5,931 nt of DNA from FEN-987 sp035524675. Its GTDB lineage: Archaea; Thermoproteota; Bathyarchaeia; 40CM-2-53-6. The stretch's first letter is position 1. Each line of letters opens with the position of its first letter. The position numbers were made by a program, and so were the translations under genes. The stretch is from assembly GCA_035524675.1 (NCBI GenBank), contig DATKOK010000116.1:1-5931 (forward strand), read 5' to 3'. Shown piece after piece: positions 5,327 to 5,931 of this stretch. The notes beneath the pieces were generated by a model. That model had not been told where the DNA came from, ran no database searches, and saw only the letters and a program-made list of their open reading frames with translations.

Positions 5327-5758
5327 GTTCTGTACCAAGGTCCGTGTTCTCTGTTGCTCACTTTCTCTGGATAACCTGGCCCTCGCAGCTTCAATGTAAT
5401 CTACCGCTTCGAATCCATGAACTTCGTAGAATTCCCACCCTAACTTTGCGTAAAGCCTTCTGACAGCAGCTCTCCCAATGACTTTGGCAGCCTTCCCAGA
5501 GATCTCCTCAAGCAACGCTGAAAATCTGGCTGGTTGACTCGGAATATCCTCACGAGTTATGGAACATTCAAGATATGTGAAAATCATGTTCTTGGTTCGT
5601 GCTCCCACGAGGTCGATCAGTGTCTCGTCTATTGCTTCGAGGAGCAAGTCATCGAACGTTCTGTTACGAATTCCATTCAGTGGCGTAGACGTGAGGATGT
5701 CCGTGTGTGATGCGCCGTCCTCTCGAGATGACCGCGCCGACTGAGATAATAAAGTCAC
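5318..5758 (-). CDS. NitrOD5-like small archaeal protein of unknown function
   Basis: 146 residues, GTG start at 5758. Residues about 1-32 are polar and Ser/Thr-rich, probably disordered. Residues about 36-107 resemble NitrOD5, an output domain described in Nitrosopumilus and related archaea: an opening helix (LLLEAIDETLIDLVG, 38-52), then MIFTYLECSITREDIPSQ (58-75) with the LE...I.REDIP signature, then RFSALLEEISGKAAKVI (78-94) and a final helix ending RRLYAKLG (100-107). A tail (108-146) rich in charged residues looks helical. I recognise the domain by pattern from memory, so the assignment is moderate. NitrOD5 is found alone or fused to sensory modules; its biochemical role is not known. 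The gene is the first called in the block, 18 bp before the KaiC-like gene, suggesting a linked role. The frame stays open upstream to a TAA, but with no ATG, GTG or TTG, so this GTG is the best start. No membrane segment or signal peptide is seen. Confidence 0.75.
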   Translation of the reverse strand: MTLLSQSARSSREDGASHTDILTSTPLNGIRNRTFDDLLLEAIDETLIDLVGARTKNMIFTYLECSITREDIPSQPARFSALLEEISGKAAKVIGRAAVRRLYAKLGWEFYEVHGFEAVDYIEAARARLSRESEQQRTRTLVQNFD

Positions 5759-5931
5759 CAGCGTAAATATGGCGTCGTCAATGAAAATGAATACAGGAGT
5801 ACGGGTCGAACTGGGACTGTTTGATTCTTACTTGTGTGTTCTTCGATGCATAAGTGTTCTAGAACATTACTCTATGTTCGCGTTCGACGAGCCTTATCTG
5901 CCTTTCTTGAGGAATACTCGCCAACTTGAGA
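5759..5931. other. Upstream edge region of uncertain coding status
   Basis: These 173 bases should contain the promoter of the five-gene block, unless transcription begins further upstream. Two incompatible readings exist. On the plus strand a frame opens at ATG 5769 and runs out of the window (54 codons, beginning MASSMKMNTGVRVELGLF), just 10 bp from the divergent GTG at 5758. On the minus strand a frame entering from the edge ends at TAG 5859-5861 with a protein-like tail (QERQIRLVEREHRVMF), which would be the C-terminus of a preceding gene. Neither resembles a family I know. No convincing TATA box is visible. Confidence 0.3.
5855..5866. promoter_or_regulatory. 12-bp perfect palindrome upstream of the five-gene block
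   Basis: TGTTCTAGAACA is a perfect spacerless palindrome centred about 100 bp before the GTG at 5758. It is in a suitable place for an operator of the block. If the minus-strand frame entering from the edge is real, the palindrome contains its TAG stop codon. Confidence 0.35.

Noticed and set aside
5769..5931. Partial plus-strand gene from ATG 5769
   Set aside because: Only 54 codons before the edge, no family resemblance, and its start would be 10 bp from the divergent GTG at 5758. Kept as an open question rather than a gene.
1..5931. CRISPR array, insertion sequence, tRNA or rRNA
   Set aside because: No regularly spaced repeats, transposase, terminal inverted repeats or tRNA-like arms were found on reading both strands by eye.

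Overview
The window looks archaeal, at moderate GC. The evidence is a TrmB-family regulator, a single-domain KaiC-like ATPase, a short archaeal ribbon-helix-helix protein, a probable NitrOD5-type domain (best known from Nitrososphaeria/Thaumarchaeota and relatives), mostly weak Shine-Dalgarno signals and several GTG starts. A TACK-group archaeon (Nitrososphaeria or Bathyarchaeia-like) is my best guess, but no ribosomal marker is present to settle the lineage.

Layout from left to right: (1) 1-855, minus strand: the N-terminal 285 codons of a biotin carboxylase, cut by the left edge. (2) 856-1150: a 295-bp divergent intergenic region with several small repeats. (3) 1151-1990, plus strand: a TrmB-family transcription regulator. 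(4) 1991-2055: a 65-bp convergent gap. (5) 2056-5758, minus strand: a compact five-gene block. In transcription order it holds a NitrOD5-like small protein, a KaiC-like ATPase, a 53-residue ribbon-helix-helix protein, a membrane PAS histidine kinase, and a response regulator whose C-terminal half looks like a RecA/KaiC fold without Walker A. (6) 5759-5931: an edge region of unclear coding status carrying a 12-bp palindrome.

The five-gene block is the most interesting part. It reads as an archaeal signalling cassette. A membrane PAS kinase and its overlapping partner regulator form a two-component pair. The regulator's output is not a DNA-binding domain. It is a RecA-like module in which the Walker A lysine/threonine and the KaiC catalytic glutamates have been replaced. 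An apparently intact KaiC-like ATPase is encoded upstream in the same block, so a plausible but untested model is that the phosphorylated regulator acts on, or co-assembles with, the active KaiC-like ATPase. The RHH protein and the NitrOD5-like protein would be candidate output factors. Perfect palindromes or hairpin-forming repeats overlap the stop codons of the first three genes, which may mean RNA-level or operator control within the block.

The biotin carboxylase and TrmB regulator are divergently arranged, so the regulator may act on the shared intergenic region. Nothing in the sequence proves this.
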